Assembly: GCA_963204835.1 (NCBI GenBank)
Contig: CAUJHJ010000017.1
Coordinates: forward strand, 1-64,000
Source of the DNA: Pseudomonadota bacterium
GTDB taxonomy: Bacteria > Pseudomonadota > Gammaproteobacteria > Steroidobacterales > Steroidobacteraceae
Direction: 5' to 3'
DNA length: 64,000 bases
How positions within the stretch are numbered: position 1 is the stretch's first letter; each line of letters begins with the position of its first letter. Shown piece by piece: positions 23,792 to 33,080 of the stretch. The translations under genes and the position numbers were made by a program. Below the pieces are notes generated by a model, which ran no database searches, had not been told where the DNA came from, and saw nothing but the letters and a program-made list of their open reading frames with translations.

Positions 23792-24778
23792 GTGACGCGC
23801 CTGCCCCGCATCGCCCTCACGTCCGGGGAGCCCGCGGGTATCGGCCCCGAGCTGTGCGCCATCGTGGCGCGCGGCGCCTGGCCCTGTGAACTCGTTTGCC
23901 TCGGCGATCGCGCGCTGCTCGCCGAACGCGCCGCGGCGACCGGCGGCGGGCTCATCCTGCACGACTACCGGCGCGCCGAGACCCGCGCGCACGTGCCGGG
24001 GGAGTTGCGCGTGGCGCATGCACCGCTCGCCGTCGCGGCCGACCCGGGGCGGCTCGATTCCCGCAACGCCTCTTACGTGCTTTCGCTGCTCGACGCGGCG
24101 ATGAGCGGCGCCGTCACCCATGAGTTCGATGCCATCGTCACCGCGCCGGTTCAGAAGAGCGTCATCAACGAGGCCGGCATCGCCTTCACCGGCCACACCG
24201 AGTATCTCGCGGCCCACAGCGGCGTCGCGCGGCCGGTGATGCTGCTCGTAGCGGGCGACCTGCGCGTGGCGCTCGCCACGACCCACCTGCCGCTGCGTGC
24301 CGTGAGCGCGGCGATCACGCACTCGCTGCTGCGCGAAGTGATTGACGTGCTGGCGACCGACCTCGCGCGGCTCTTCGGTCTCGCGCGCCCGCGCATCCTC
24401 GTCTGCGGCGTCAATCCGCACGCGGGCGAATCGGGCCATCTCGGCCACGAGGAAATCGACGTGATCGCGCCGGCGCTCGAGGACGCGCGCGCGCGCGGCA
24501 TTGATGTCACCGGCCCGCTGCCGGCCGACACCGCATTCGTGCCGGCACGCCTCGCCGGCTGCGATGCCGTGCTCGCCATGTACCACGACCAGGGCCTGCC
24601 GGTGCTCAAGCATGCGGGCTTCGGCCGCGCGGTCAACGTGACGCTCGGCCTGCCCTTCATCCGCACCTCGGTGGATCACGGCACTGCGCTCGAGCTCGCC
24701 GGCACCGGCCGTGCCGACGCCGGCAGCCTCGAAGCGGCGCTTGCGCTCGCGATCGAGATCGCCGGCCGGCGGCATTGA
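23792..24778 (+). CDS. pdxA: 4-hydroxythreonine-4-phosphate dehydrogenase
   Basis: An NAD-dependent step of pyridoxal 5'-phosphate synthesis. The 328 residues contain [26 protein letters not shown], the metal ligands in [33 protein letters not shown] and TSVDHGTA. Start GTG 23792, four bases after the surA stop; no ATG is available. The stop shares its A with the rsmA ATG. Confidence 0.96.
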   Translation: MTRLPRIALTSGEPAGIGPELCAIVARGAWPCELVCLGDRALLAERAAATGGGLILHDYRRAETRAHVPGELRVAHAPLAVAADPGRLDSRNASYVLSLLDAAMSGAVTHEFDAIVTAPVQKSVINEAGIAFTGHTEYLAAHSGVARPVMLLVAGDLRVALATTHLPLRAVSAAITHSLLREVIDVLATDLARLFGLARPRILVCGVNPHAGESGHLGHEEIDVIAPALEDARARGIDVTGPLPADTAFVPARLAGCDAVLAMYHDQGLPVLKHAGFGRAVNVTLGLPFIRTSVDHGTALELAGTGRADAGSLEAALALAIEIAGRRH

Positions 24779-25557
24779 TGGCGCCGCTCGCGCGCAAGCG
24801 CTTCGGCCAGCATTTCCTGCACGACCCGGCGGTCGTCGAACGCATCGTCCAGGCGATCGCCCCGCGGCCGGGGGAAGCGATCGTGGAGATCGGCCCTGGC
24901 CGCGGCGTACTCACCCGCGCCCTGCTGGCGGCCGCAGGCCGGCTCGATGCCGTCGAGATCGATCGCGACCTCGCCGCGCGACTCGCGGAAGAGTTTCCAC
25001 CGGGCTCGGGGCTCGCGCTGCACCCGGGCGATGCGCTCGCCTTCGACTTCGCCGCCCTGGCGGCGGCGCGCGGCGCGCGGCTGCGCATCGTCGGCAACCT
25101 GCCCTACAACATTTCGACGCCGCTCCTCTTCCACCTGCTGGCCACGCCCTCGGCGCTGACGGACCTGCACGTCATGCTGCAGCGGGAAGTCATCGAGCGC
25201 ATGGCGGCGGCGCCCGGCAGCAAGGCGTACGGACGGCTCAGCGTCATGCTCGCGCCCTGGGCGCGCGTCGAGAAGCTGTTCGACGTCGGGCCTGGCGCCT
25301 TCCAGCCGCCGCCGAAGGTCTGGTCGTCGGTGGCCCGGCTGATCCTGCGCGCCGAGCCCGCCTTCGACATTCCGCGGGGATTTGCGGCCCTCGTGGCGAG
25401 TGCCTTTTCCCAGCGGCGCAAGACCCTGCGCAACGCCCTGAAATCCCTGCTTTCCGCCGCCGAGATCGAATCCGCCGGCGTCGACCCCGGCGCGCGCCCG
25501 GAAGTGGTTTCCCCCGGGCAATTTGCCGCCCTTGCGCGCGCCGCGGAGCGGGGATAG
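24778..25557 (+). CDS. rsmA: 16S rRNA dimethyladenosine transferase (KsgA)
   Basis: It dimethylates A1518 and A1519 of 16S rRNA late in 30S assembly. The 259 residues start [16 protein letters not shown], with SAM motif [14 protein letters not shown], the catalytic NLPYNIS, and [14 protein letters not shown]. Chosen ATG 24778 overlaps the pdxA stop by one base; a TTG one codon earlier is less likely. Gene order surA-pdxA-rsmA matches enterics. Confidence 0.97.
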   Translation: MAPLARKRFGQHFLHDPAVVERIVQAIAPRPGEAIVEIGPGRGVLTRALLAAAGRLDAVEIDRDLAARLAEEFPPGSGLALHPGDALAFDFAALAAARGARLRIVGNLPYNISTPLLFHLLATPSALTDLHVMLQREVIERMAAAPGSKAYGRLSVMLAPWARVEKLFDVGPGAFQPPPKVWSSVARLILRAEPAFDIPRGFAALVASAFSQRRKTLRNALKSLLSAAEIESAGVDPGARPEVVSPGQFAALARAAERG

Positions 25558-25566
25558 CGTGGTCGC

Positions 25567-26016
25567 ATGTCCACGTATCGCCGCATCCTGGTTCCGGTCG
25601 ACCTGACCGACGACAGCGTCCCCGTCGGGGAGCGCGCCCGCGCGGTCGCCGCGGCTTTTGGCGCCGCGGTCGAGCTGCTGCACGTCGTGGAATATTCGCC
25701 CGTCGAACCGATGGGCGAATCGCTGATGCCGGCCGTGGCGATCGAAGAGGAACTCGTGCAGCGGGCGCGCCAGCGACTCGCGGCCCTGGCGGACAGGCTC
25801 GGCTTCGCGGGTGCGCCCGTGCACGTCGAGGCGGGCAACGTGAAAGCCGAGATCATCCGCCTCGCGCGCGATCGCGGCATCGACCTGATCGTGCTCGGCA
25901 GCCGCGAGCGCCACGGCCTCTCGATCCTCGTGAACCTCACGGAAGACACCGTGCTCCACGGCGCCCCCTGCGACGTCCTCGCGGTGCGCGTCGGCGGGCG
26001 CACGCCCGCCGCATGA
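25567..26016 (+). CDS. Universal stress protein (UspA family)
   Basis: A 149-residue Usp domain: [13 protein letters not shown] at the start, [11 protein letters not shown], and the C-terminal [19 protein letters not shown]. The ATP-binding consensus G-x2-G-x9-G-S is not met; after GSRERHG the expected G-S is replaced (NLTEDT), so it looks like a non-ATP-binding UspA-type protein. It is inserted between rsmA and apaG, which are adjacent in enterics, and overlaps apaG by ATGA. Its partner or signal is unknown. Confidence 0.87.
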   Translation: MSTYRRILVPVDLTDDSVPVGERARAVAAAFGAAVELLHVVEYSPVEPMGESLMPAVAIEEELVQRARQRLAALADRLGFAGAPVHVEAGNVKAEIIRLARDRGIDLIVLGSRERHGLSILVNLTEDTVLHGAPCDVLAVRVGGRTPAA

Positions 26017-26393
26017 GCCGCGCGTCGCACAGCATCCGCGTCGAGGTCGAGACCAGTTACCTCGACGAGCAGTCGGATCCGCGCGAGCACCGCTATGTGT
26101 TCGCCTACACGATCACGATCCGCAACGACGGCGCGAGTCCCGCGCGCCTCCTGACCCGCCACTGGGTCATCACCGACGCGAACGGCAAGGTGCAGGAAGT
26201 GCGCGGCGACGGCGTCGTCGGCGAGCAGCCTTACCTCAAGCCGGGCCAGGGCTTCCGCTACTCGAGCGGTGCGGTGATCGAGACGCCCGTGGGCGCCATG
26301 CAGGGTTCCTACCAGATGGTGGCCGACGACGGCGCCGCCTTCGATGCGCCCATCGCGCCGTTTCGCCTCGCGATTCCCGGCGTCCTGCACTAG
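26013..26393 (+). CDS. apaG: ApaG protein (Co2+/Mg2+ efflux-associated domain)
   Basis: 126 residues, fibronectin-III-like ApaG/DUF525 domain: [66 protein letters not shown] and GSYQMV. It starts at ATG 26013, overlapping the usp stop. The biochemical role is not settled; it travels with apaH, which follows 14 bp later. Confidence 0.95.
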   Translation: MSRASHSIRVEVETSYLDEQSDPREHRYVFAYTITIRNDGASPARLLTRHWVITDANGKVQEVRGDGVVGEQPYLKPGQGFRYSSGAVIETPVGAMQGSYQMVADDGAAFDAPIAPFRLAIPGVLH

Positions 26394-26407
26394 CGGCGGG
26401 ACTGCGG

Positions 26408-27238
26408 TTGTCTCGCTACGCCATCGGCGACGTGCAGGGTTGCCACGACGAGTTGCTTGCCCTGCTGCGCGCGCTGCGCTTTTCAGCCGATCGGGACCAG
26501 CTCTGGTTCGTCGGCGACCTCGTCAACCGCGGCCCGCAGTCGCTCGAAGTGCTGCGCTTCGTGCGCGACATCGGGGCGAATGCCGTCACGGTGCTCGGCA
26601 ACCATGACCTGCACCTGCTCGCGGTGGCCCTGGGTGGCGGCGCGCGGAAAGCGAAACACGGCGACACCCTCGAGGAAGTCCTCGCGGCACCCGACCGCGA
26701 TCGCCTGCTTGAATGGCTGCTCGCGCGTCCACTTGCGCACCTCGACGCCGCGCGGGGCGACCTGCTGGTGCACGCGGGACTCGTGCCGCAATGGCGGGCA
26801 ATCGACGCGGCACGCCTTGCCGCCGAAGTGGGCGCGGCGCTCGCGCGGGACGCTCCCGCGGTATTCGCGCAGATGTACGGCAACGAGCCCGACACCTGGA
26901 GCGACGCACTCAGCGGCCCCGCGCGCCATCGCTTCGTGATCAACGCGCTCACCCGGCTGCGCTACTGCACGGCCGAAGGGCGCATGGACCTGAAGGAAAA
27001 AGGACCGCCCGGGGAGGTAGCCCCGCCGCTCGCGCCGTGGTTCAGCTTCGGCGATGCCCGCTCTCGCGGCGCGCGCGTGATCTGCGGCCACTGGTCGGCA
27101 CTCGGCTACTCCGACCGCAACGGCGTGGCCGCGATCGACACCGGCTGCGTGTGGGGCGGGGCGCTCACCGCACTGCCCCTCGACGATCCCGACGCGCGGC
27201 CGGTCGGGATTGCCTGTCGCGGCCATCGGCGGCCCTAG
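26408..27238 (+). CDS. apaH: Bis(5'-nucleosyl)-tetraphosphatase, symmetrical
   Basis: It hydrolyses Ap4A to two ADP. The 276-residue metallophosphatase has YAIGDVQGCHDEL, FVGDLVNRGPQSLEVL, VLGNHDLHLL, LLVHAGLVPQW and VICGHWSALGY. The usual His of the first motif (GDVHGC) is Gln here (GDVQGC), as in several homologues. The start is TTG 26408, which gives the family N terminus SRYAIGDV; no ATG or GTG is better. Its stop overlaps the convergent peptidase stop by 4 bp. Confidence 0.94.
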   Translation: MSRYAIGDVQGCHDELLALLRALRFSADRDQLWFVGDLVNRGPQSLEVLRFVRDIGANAVTVLGNHDLHLLAVALGGGARKAKHGDTLEEVLAAPDRDRLLEWLLARPLAHLDAARGDLLVHAGLVPQWRAIDAARLAAEVGAALARDAPAVFAQMYGNEPDTWSDALSGPARHRFVINALTRLRYCTAEGRMDLKEKGPPGEVAPPLAPWFSFGDARSRGARVICGHWSALGYSDRNGVAAIDTGCVWGGALTALPLDDPDARPVGIACRGHRRP

Positions 27239-28629
27239 CGCGTCCTCACGCCACCCAGCTCGACGGCGAGCTCGTGGATGTGGTCAAGCCCCTGGTAGAA
27301 CGAGACGACCGGCAGCCGTTCATTGAGGCCGTGGGCGAACATCTCGTTCGCCTTCGAGAACAGCCCCGAGCTCGCGAAGGTCGGGATGCCGGCCTTGCGA
27401 TACCACTTGCCGTCCGTACCGCCGGACTCGAGATACGGAACCACCGCGACGCCCGGATACTCGGCATGCACGGAGCGGGTGATCGCCGCCATCACATCCG
27501 GGCGCATGTCCGAGACCGGGCTGCCCTGCGCATTGCCGCGCGTTGCGACTTCAACGCCGGGATCGGCGATCACCGACAGGAGTTCCTGGCGCACGGCCTC
27601 GACCTCGACGCCGGGGAAGATGCGGCAATTGACCGCCGCCTTGGCGGTCTGCGGCAGGGCATTCTCGGCGTGCCCCGCCTCGAGCATCGTCGCGACGCAG
27701 GTGGTGCGCGTCGTGCCTACGAACTCCGGCGACTGCGCGAGCGTATCGGCCGCCGCGCTGTCCTGCGGATTGGCGGAGAAGCGGCGCAGCGCCTCGCCGA
27801 CCGGCCCCGACTGCGCCTTGCCGACGGCACCGAGATAGGCCCGGGTCAGGTCGTTCGCCATGACCGGGAACCGATGCGCCTCGATCCGCACGAGCGCATG
27901 GGCGAGTTGGTAGATCGCGTTGTCGGCGCGGGGCCGGGAGCTGTGCCCGCCGGGGTTGCGCACCGTGAGGTCGAAGGTCGCGAAGGTCTTCTCCGCGCCC
28001 TGCACGAGGTAGATGAGCGGCTTGCCGGTCGCGTCGTCGAGCAGGCCGCCGCCGGCGTCGGTATTGATCGCGTATTCGGCATCCTTGACCCAAGGGTGCG
28101 CGGCGATGGCCCGCGTGGTCTCCATGCCGGACTCCTCGTCGCCTACGAAGGCAAAGACGAGTTCGCGCGCGGGCTGCTGACGGTCGGCCTTCAACCGGAG
28201 GATCGTCGAGGCGAGCGCGGCGACCCCGGCCTTGTTGTCCATCGTGCCGCGCCCGTAAAAGCGGCCGTTCTCCTCGATGAGCTTGAACGGGTCGCGCTCC
28301 CAGTCCTCCGGGCGCGCATCCACCACGTCCATGTGCGCAGAGAAGAGGATCGGCCGGCCGGCCTTGCGGCCCGGCAGGCGCACGATCATCGCGCTCTGCC
28401 CGGCGGCTTCGATCATCGCCACGTCGGAGTCGGGCACGCCGCCCGAGCGCAGCACATCGGCGAGGTAGGCCCGCATCGCGGGAACCTTGCCTTGGCCGGC
28501 GGCCGTGCGGAACGACACGATGTGCGCATAGATGTCGCGCGCCTGCACCTGGTACGCAGCCGTCTGCGCGCGGGCGGGAAGGCATAGCACGGCCGCGACT
28601 GCCGTGAAGGCCCAGAGGTATTTCTTCAT
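27235..28629 (-). CDS. Secreted M20 family metallopeptidase
   Basis: A zinc exopeptidase or amidohydrolase exported by a signal peptide (MKKYLWAFTAVAAVLCLPARAQ). The 464 residues include the metal-site motif SAHMDVVDA, GRGTMDNKAGVAA, the Glu pair GDEESGMET, the dimerisation-domain GGHSSRP, and the C-terminal FAHGLNERL ligand region. ATG 28629 gives the signal peptide; an upstream in-frame extension overlaps the lipoprotein gene. The substrate cannot be read; carboxypeptidase/Xaa-His dipeptidase-like enzymes are closest. It may share a transcript with the lipoprotein 31 bp upstream. Confidence 0.9.
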   Translation of the reverse strand: MKKYLWAFTAVAAVLCLPARAQTAAYQVQARDIYAHIVSFRTAAGQGKVPAMRAYLADVLRSGGVPDSDVAMIEAAGQSAMIVRLPGRKAGRPILFSAHMDVVDARPEDWERDPFKLIEENGRFYGRGTMDNKAGVAALASTILRLKADRQQPARELVFAFVGDEESGMETTRAIAAHPWVKDAEYAINTDAGGGLLDDATGKPLIYLVQGAEKTFATFDLTVRNPGGHSSRPRADNAIYQLAHALVRIEAHRFPVMANDLTRAYLGAVGKAQSGPVGEALRRFSANPQDSAAADTLAQSPEFVGTTRTTCVATMLEAGHAENALPQTAKAAVNCRIFPGVEVEAVRQELLSVIADPGVEVATRGNAQGSPVSDMRPDVMAAITRSVHAEYPGVAVVPYLESGGTDGKWYRKAGIPTFASSGLFSKANEMFAHGLNERLPVVSFYQGLDHIHELAVELGGVRTR

Positions 28630-28660
28630 CCCGCCATGTTGCCCGAGACTACGGGCGGAA

Positions 28661-29170
28661 TCACGCCTGCGGGCGGGACCCGCTCGCCGGCCCCTCGGCC
28701 GGTACCGGGCTGGGAGCCTGCGGAAACACCACCGCGGGCGCAATCGACACACCCCAGCTCAACACGAGCTCCCGCGTGCCCGGCGGATGAACCCCGGGTG
28801 GAACCTGCAGCTCGACGAATCCCGTGCCTTCGGTCGTGAGCGGCAGCACCGCCCGCTGCGCACCCCGCACCTCGAGCGCCCCGAAACGGCCCGGCACGGT
28901 CCGTACGGCGAGGCGCATCGGCCAGCCGCGCGGGTAGGTCGGCGTCGCGACAACGCTGCCCTGCGCCGGCACCGCGGTCATGTCGAGCACCAGGGTGTTG
29001 CCCTGCCAGTACTGCGCGATCGTGGGCAGGGCCGTGCCCGCGAGGCTCAGCTCATCGACCGGCGCGGGCGCCGCCGGCGGCGGCTTCGACCACGGCCACG
29101 GTATGCGCGGCAGGCTGCCGCAACCCGCCGTCAGCGCGGCCGCGAGCAGCATCGTCAGCAGGGTTCTCAT
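28661..29170 (-). CDS. Orphan lipoprotein, function unknown
   Basis: 169 residues with a lipobox LTAGC (Cys17), then a proline-rich linker (PWPWSKPPPAAPAPVDE) and a beta-rich domain (NTLVLDMTAVPAQGSVVATP, VELQVPPGVHPPGTRELVLSWG). I do not recognise the family. ATG 29170 is preferred because it starts the signal peptide; the frame is open 54 codons upstream, antisense to the dioxygenase gene. Divergent from the kynurenine operon with only 22 bp between starts. Confidence 0.75.
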   Translation of the reverse strand: MRTLLTMLLAAALTAGCGSLPRIPWPWSKPPPAAPAPVDELSLAGTALPTIAQYWQGNTLVLDMTAVPAQGSVVATPTYPRGWPMRLAVRTVPGRFGALEVRGAQRAVLPLTTEGTGFVELQVPPGVHPPGTRELVLSWGVSIAPAVVFPQAPSPVPAEGPASGSRPQA

Positions 29171-29180
29171 GCGCGTTGTG

Positions 29181-29186
29181 TACCAT
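29181..29186 (+). promoter_or_regulatory. Candidate -10 of the kynurenine operon, leaderless spacing
   Basis: TACCAT ends six bases before the ATG of the 3-hydroxyanthranilate dioxygenase gene, in a 22-bp divergent gap without a Shine-Dalgarno. It is a weaker match to TATAAT (4 of 6), but the spacing equals that before lipA, amgK, sua5, lgt and rlmI. Confidence 0.3.
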
Positions 29187-29192
29187 TGGGAC

Positions 29193-29723
29193 ATGAAGCA
29201 GCTCAAGGCCTTTGCCCTCAAGGCGTGGATCGATGCACATCGCGCCGAGCTGAAGCCGCCCGTCGGCAATCGGCGACTCTTTCGCGACGGCGACTTCATC
29301 GTCATGGTGGTCGGCGGGCCGAATCGCCGCAAGGATTTCCACCTCGGTCCCGGCGAGGAGTTCTTCTACCAGCTCGAAGGCGACATGCTGCTCAAGGTCT
29401 TCGACGAGGGACGCGTCGTCGATGTGCCGATCCGCGAAGGCGAGGTCTTCCTGCTGCCGGCGAACACGCCGCACAGTCCGCAGCGCTACGCCCATACCGT
29501 GGGGCTCGTGGTCGAACGCCAGCGCCGTGCGGGTGAGCGCGATGGGCTCGCGTGGTATTGCGAGGCCTGCCACGCAGAACTCTACCGCGAGGAGTTCGAG
29601 CTGACCGACATCGAGACGCAGTTTCCGCCGGTGTTCGACCGCTTCTATTCGAGCCTCGATCACCGCACCTGCCGGCGCTGCGGCACCGTGCAGGAACCGC
29701 CCGGCGGCCCGTCACCCCCGTGA
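29193..29723 (+). CDS. nbaC: 3-hydroxyanthranilate 3,4-dioxygenase
   Basis: It opens the 3-hydroxyanthranilate ring to give the precursor of quinolinate, leading to NAD or to catabolism. The 176-residue cupin has iron ligands H50, E56 and H94 (DFHLGPGEEFFYQ, NTPHSPQ), and the bacterial rubredoxin-like second metal site C123-x2-C126 and C160-x2-C163. KPPVGNRRLF and FIVMVVGGPN match the Ralstonia enzyme. It is first of a four-gene overlapping operon with formamidase-like, kynU and kmo. Confidence 0.96.
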   Translation: MKQLKAFALKAWIDAHRAELKPPVGNRRLFRDGDFIVMVVGGPNRRKDFHLGPGEEFFYQLEGDMLLKVFDEGRVVDVPIREGEVFLLPANTPHSPQRYAHTVGLVVERQRRAGERDGLAWYCEACHAELYREEFELTDIETQFPPVFDRFYSSLDHRTCRRCGTVQEPPGGPSPP

Positions 29724-30487
29724 AAGCGGGCATTTCCGCGCAGGGACGCGAATGGCGGATCGACCTGGATCGCCCCGTCGAGCTGTCGCTCCCGATCGAA
29801 TTCGGCGCGTCGGCGCTGCGGCATTTCGGCGCGCCCGCGCCGTTCGCCGCGCCGTTTGCGACCGGTGATTTCTCGGGTTCGGTCGCCACGGGCGCGAGCT
29901 GCAACTGCCGCACGATCACGCTCACGCCCCATTGCAACGGCACCCATACCGAATGCGCCGCGCACCTCACGCTCGAGCCGCTCGACGCCTGGCGGCTGGT
30001 GCCCGCGGGGCCGGTACCGGCACTCGTGGTGACGGCCCGGCCCGCGCAGGAGGACCAGGACCTCGTCATCACGCGAGCCGTGCTCGAAGCCGCGTGGCCG
30101 CGAGGACGGGCGGGCCCCGAGCCCCTCGCGCTCGCCTTGCGCACGAAGGCCGGCGACGAACGCCCTGCCGGCGAGGCCGCTGCCTACGTCGCTGCCGATG
30201 CGGCGGGGTTCATCGTCTCGCAAGGCATCGTGCACCTCGCGATCGACCAGCCTTCCCTCGATCGCACGCATGACGCGGGCCGGCTGGCCGCGCATCGAGT
30301 GTTCTTCGGCCTGCCCCCGGGCAGCCGCCGCCTTGCGGATGCGGCCCGGCCGCACGCGACCCTGACCGAGTATGCGTCCGTACCCGTGGCACTGCCCGAC
30401 GGTCCCTGCGCCCTCGCCTGGCAGGTTCCCGCCATCGCGGGCGACGCGGTGCCGAGCCGCCTGCTCGCCTACCGGTACGAACCATGA
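29720..30487 (+). CDS. Cyclase-family hydrolase, probable kynurenine formamidase
   Basis: The 255-residue protein carries the metal-dependent cyclase/KynB motif as HCNGTHTECAAHL near residue 70, followed by DQPSLDRTHDAG. GTG 29720 overlaps the dioxygenase stop (GTGA). Position between the dioxygenase and kynU argues for hydrolysis of N-formylkynurenine. The protein is longer than classical KynB (about 210 residues), and the motif has Glu where most members have Asp, so it may be a diverged branch. I leave the symbol blank for that reason. Confidence 0.82.
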   Translation: MKAGISAQGREWRIDLDRPVELSLPIEFGASALRHFGAPAPFAAPFATGDFSGSVATGASCNCRTITLTPHCNGTHTECAAHLTLEPLDAWRLVPAGPVPALVVTARPAQEDQDLVITRAVLEAAWPRGRAGPEPLALALRTKAGDERPAGEAAAYVAADAAGFIVSQGIVHLAIDQPSLDRTHDAGRLAAHRVFFGLPPGSRRLADAARPHATLTEYASVPVALPDGPCALAWQVPAIAGDAVPSRLLAYRYEP

Positions 30488-31737
30488 CTGACGATCGCGA
30501 CGATCCGCTGCAAGGGTTCCGCCCGCGCTTCGCGCTGCCGCGCGACGCTTCGGGCCAGCCGCTGGTTTATCTCTGCGGCCATTCGCTCGGCCTGATGCCG
30601 CTCGCCGCGCGGCAGCTCGTCGACGAGGAACTCGACAGTTGGGCGCAGCGCGGCATCGATGGCCAGTTCTCGGGGCGCCGGCCCTGGATCGACTATGCGG
30701 GGCTCCTGAACGAAGGCCTCGCGAACCTTGCCGGGGCGCAGCCGCACGAAGTCGTCGCGATGAATTCGCTCACCGTGAACCTGCACGTCCTGATGGCGTC
30801 CTTCTATCGCCCGCAAGGCGCGCGGCGGCGCATCCTGATCGAGGCAGGCGCGTTCCCCTCCGACCGCTACGCCGTCGCGGGCCAGATCGGCTGGCACGGC
30901 CTCGATCCCGCCGATTGCCTGGTCGAACTGGCGCCGCGCGCTGGCGAGGACCTGCTGCGTGCGGAAGACATCGACGAGGCGATCGGACATGCGGGCGAAA
31001 CACTCGCGCTCGTGCTGTGGCCGGGCGTGCAGTACCTCACCGGACAGTCCTTCGACCTCGCGCGCATCGTGCGCGCGGCACGACGCGCCGGCGCGGCCGT
31101 CGGCTTCGACCTCGCGCACGCCATGGGCAACGTGCCACTCGCGCTGCACGATAGCGGCGCCGACTTCGCGGCCTGGTGCAGCTACAAGTACCTGAACGCC
31201 GGGCCGGGGGCGATCGGCGGTGCCTTCGTGCACGAGCGGCACCAGCGCCGCACCGACCTGCCGCGGCTCGCCGGCTGGTGGGGCAACGACCCCGCCACGC
31301 GCTTTGGCATGGCCGCCGGGTTCGACTGCGCGGGCGGCGCCGCGGGCTGGCAGACGAGCAATCCGCCGATCCTGTCGGCCGCGCCGCTGCTCGCTTCGCT
31401 CGAGGCCTTCACGGCGGCGGGGATGCCACGGCTGCGCGCGAAGTCGCTTGCGCTGACGCGGGCGCTCGAGGCCTGCATCGATGCGCTGCCGGCGGGCGAG
31501 GCCAGGATCCTCTCGCCGCGCGATCCCGCTGAACGGGGCGCGCAGCTCTCCGTGCGGGTCAAGGGCGGTCGCGAACGCAGCCGGCGGATCTTTGCCGCGC
31601 TCGAGGCGCGGGGCATCGTCTGCGATTGGCGCGAGCCTGATGTCCTGCGCATCGCGCCGGTGCCCCTGTACAACCGCTTCGATGAAGTCCACGCCTGCGG
31701 ACGCGCGCTGCGCGAAGCGCTCGCGCAAGAGCCGTGA
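30484..31737 (+). CDS. kynU: Kynureninase
   Basis: A PLP enzyme cleaving kynurenine or 3-hydroxykynurenine to anthranilate or 3-hydroxyanthranilate plus alanine. The 417 residues have YLCGHSLGLMP at the start, the PLP lysine K235 in CSYKYLNAGPG, the preceding FDLAHAMGN aspartate, and WGNDPATRF. ATG 30484 overlaps the formamidase stop. With the co-encoded monooxygenase, the favoured substrate is 3-hydroxykynurenine. Confidence 0.97.
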   Translation: MTDDRDDPLQGFRPRFALPRDASGQPLVYLCGHSLGLMPLAARQLVDEELDSWAQRGIDGQFSGRRPWIDYAGLLNEGLANLAGAQPHEVVAMNSLTVNLHVLMASFYRPQGARRRILIEAGAFPSDRYAVAGQIGWHGLDPADCLVELAPRAGEDLLRAEDIDEAIGHAGETLALVLWPGVQYLTGQSFDLARIVRAARRAGAAVGFDLAHAMGNVPLALHDSGADFAAWCSYKYLNAGPGAIGGAFVHERHQRRTDLPRLAGWWGNDPATRFGMAAGFDCAGGAAGWQTSNPPILSAAPLLASLEAFTAAGMPRLRAKSLALTRALEACIDALPAGEARILSPRDPAERGAQLSVRVKGGRERSRRIFAALEARGIVCDWREPDVLRIAPVPLYNRFDEVHACGRALREALAQEP

Positions 31738-33080
31738 AGCCCGCAGCCGGCACGGTCAGCATCGTCGGGGCCGGCCTCGCGGGCACGCTGCTCGCGATCG
31801 TACTCGCGCGGCGCGGCCTGCGCGTCGAAGTCTTCGAGCGGCGGGGCGACCCGCGCGTCCGGGGTGCCGAACGCGGCCGATCGATCAACCTCGCGCTGGC
31901 GGCGCGCGGCCTGCGTGCCCTCGAGCGGGCCGGCGTCGCGGCGCGCATCGCACCGCTGCTCATGCCGATGCGGGGCCGCTTCGTGCATCCGCACGAGGGC
32001 GCGGGGAGCCTGCTGCCCTACGGGCAGGACGCCGCCGAAGTCATCCATTCCGTCTCGCGCGCCGCCCTTGGGCGGGCCCTGGTCGAGGCCGCGGCGGCGG
32101 AACCCGGCGTCGCGCTGCATTTCGGCGAGCATTGCGTCGGCGTCGACCTCGCGCGCGATGCGCTCCTCTTCGGCGATGCCCGGCATGTGCGGCGACGGGT
32201 GCCGCTCGTGCCGACGATCGCCACGGACGGAGCCGGCTCGGCCGTGCGAGCGGCGCTCGCGGCCGCCGGCGCCCTGCAGGTACGCGAGGAGATGCTCGCG
32301 CACGACTACCGCGAGCTGACGATCCCGGCGAGCCTTGCCGGGTCCCTCGAGCGCAATGCCCTGCATATCTGGCCGCGCGGCAGCTTCATGCTGATCGCGC
32401 TGCCGAACACCGACGGCAGCTTCACCGCGACACTCTTCCTCGCGCGCGAGGGGTCGCCTTCATTTGCGGAGCTGGGCGATGACGCCGCGATCCGCGAATT
32501 CTTCCGGCGCGAATTTCCGTCGGCCCTGCCGTTGCTGCCACAACTCACCGCGGACTTCCGCGCGGTTCAGGGGCACCTCGGCACGGTGTATTGCGATCCC
32601 TGGAACGTCGGCGGGAAGGTCCTGCTGCTCGGCGATGCCGCGCATGCGATCGTCCCGTTCCACGGCCAGGGCATGAACTGCGCGTTCGAGGACGTCGCGG
32701 TGCTCGACTCACTGTGCGATGCGCACGCCGATCCGGCCGAGCTCTTCGCCGCCTTCGCGCAGGCGCGACGGCCCGACACTGACGCCATCGCGCAGATGGC
32801 GCTCGAGAACTACCTCGAGATGCGCGACTCCGTGCTGGACCCGGCCTTCCAGCGCCGCAAGCTGCTCGCCGCGCGGCTCGAACGGGAATTCCCCGGCCGG
32901 TTCATCCCGCGCTACTCGATGGTGATGTTCCACCCCGAGATCGGCTACGCCGAGGCCCTGCGGCGCGGCGCCGTGCAGGAAGGGATACTCGCCGATCTCG
33001 ACGCCGGCCACGGCGACGCCCGCGCGCTGATCGAGGCGCGCCTGCCGCCGCTCAGTGGCCCGCGCGGCGCTCGAGCGTGA
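31734..33080 (+). CDS. kmo: Kynurenine 3-monooxygenase
   Basis: An FAD enzyme hydroxylating kynurenine at C3 with NADPH and O2. The 448 residues have the dinucleotide fold VGAGLAGTLLA (residues 11-21), GRSINLALAARGLRAL, and the second FAD motif LLGDAAHAIVPFHGQGMNCAFED. GTG 31734 overlaps the kynU stop (GTGA). Its 3' end overlaps the convergent folA by 29 bp. Tryptophan dioxygenase is not in the window, so the first step must be encoded elsewhere. Confidence 0.96.
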   Translation: MKPAAGTVSIVGAGLAGTLLAIVLARRGLRVEVFERRGDPRVRGAERGRSINLALAARGLRALERAGVAARIAPLLMPMRGRFVHPHEGAGSLLPYGQDAAEVIHSVSRAALGRALVEAAAAEPGVALHFGEHCVGVDLARDALLFGDARHVRRRVPLVPTIATDGAGSAVRAALAAAGALQVREEMLAHDYRELTIPASLAGSLERNALHIWPRGSFMLIALPNTDGSFTATLFLAREGSPSFAELGDDAAIREFFRREFPSALPLLPQLTADFRAVQGHLGTVYCDPWNVGGKVLLLGDAAHAIVPFHGQGMNCAFEDVAVLDSLCDAHADPAELFAAFAQARRPDTDAIAQMALENYLEMRDSVLDPAFQRRKLLAARLEREFPGRFIPRYSMVMFHPEIGYAEALRRGAVQEGILADLDAGHGDARALIEARLPPLSGPRGARA

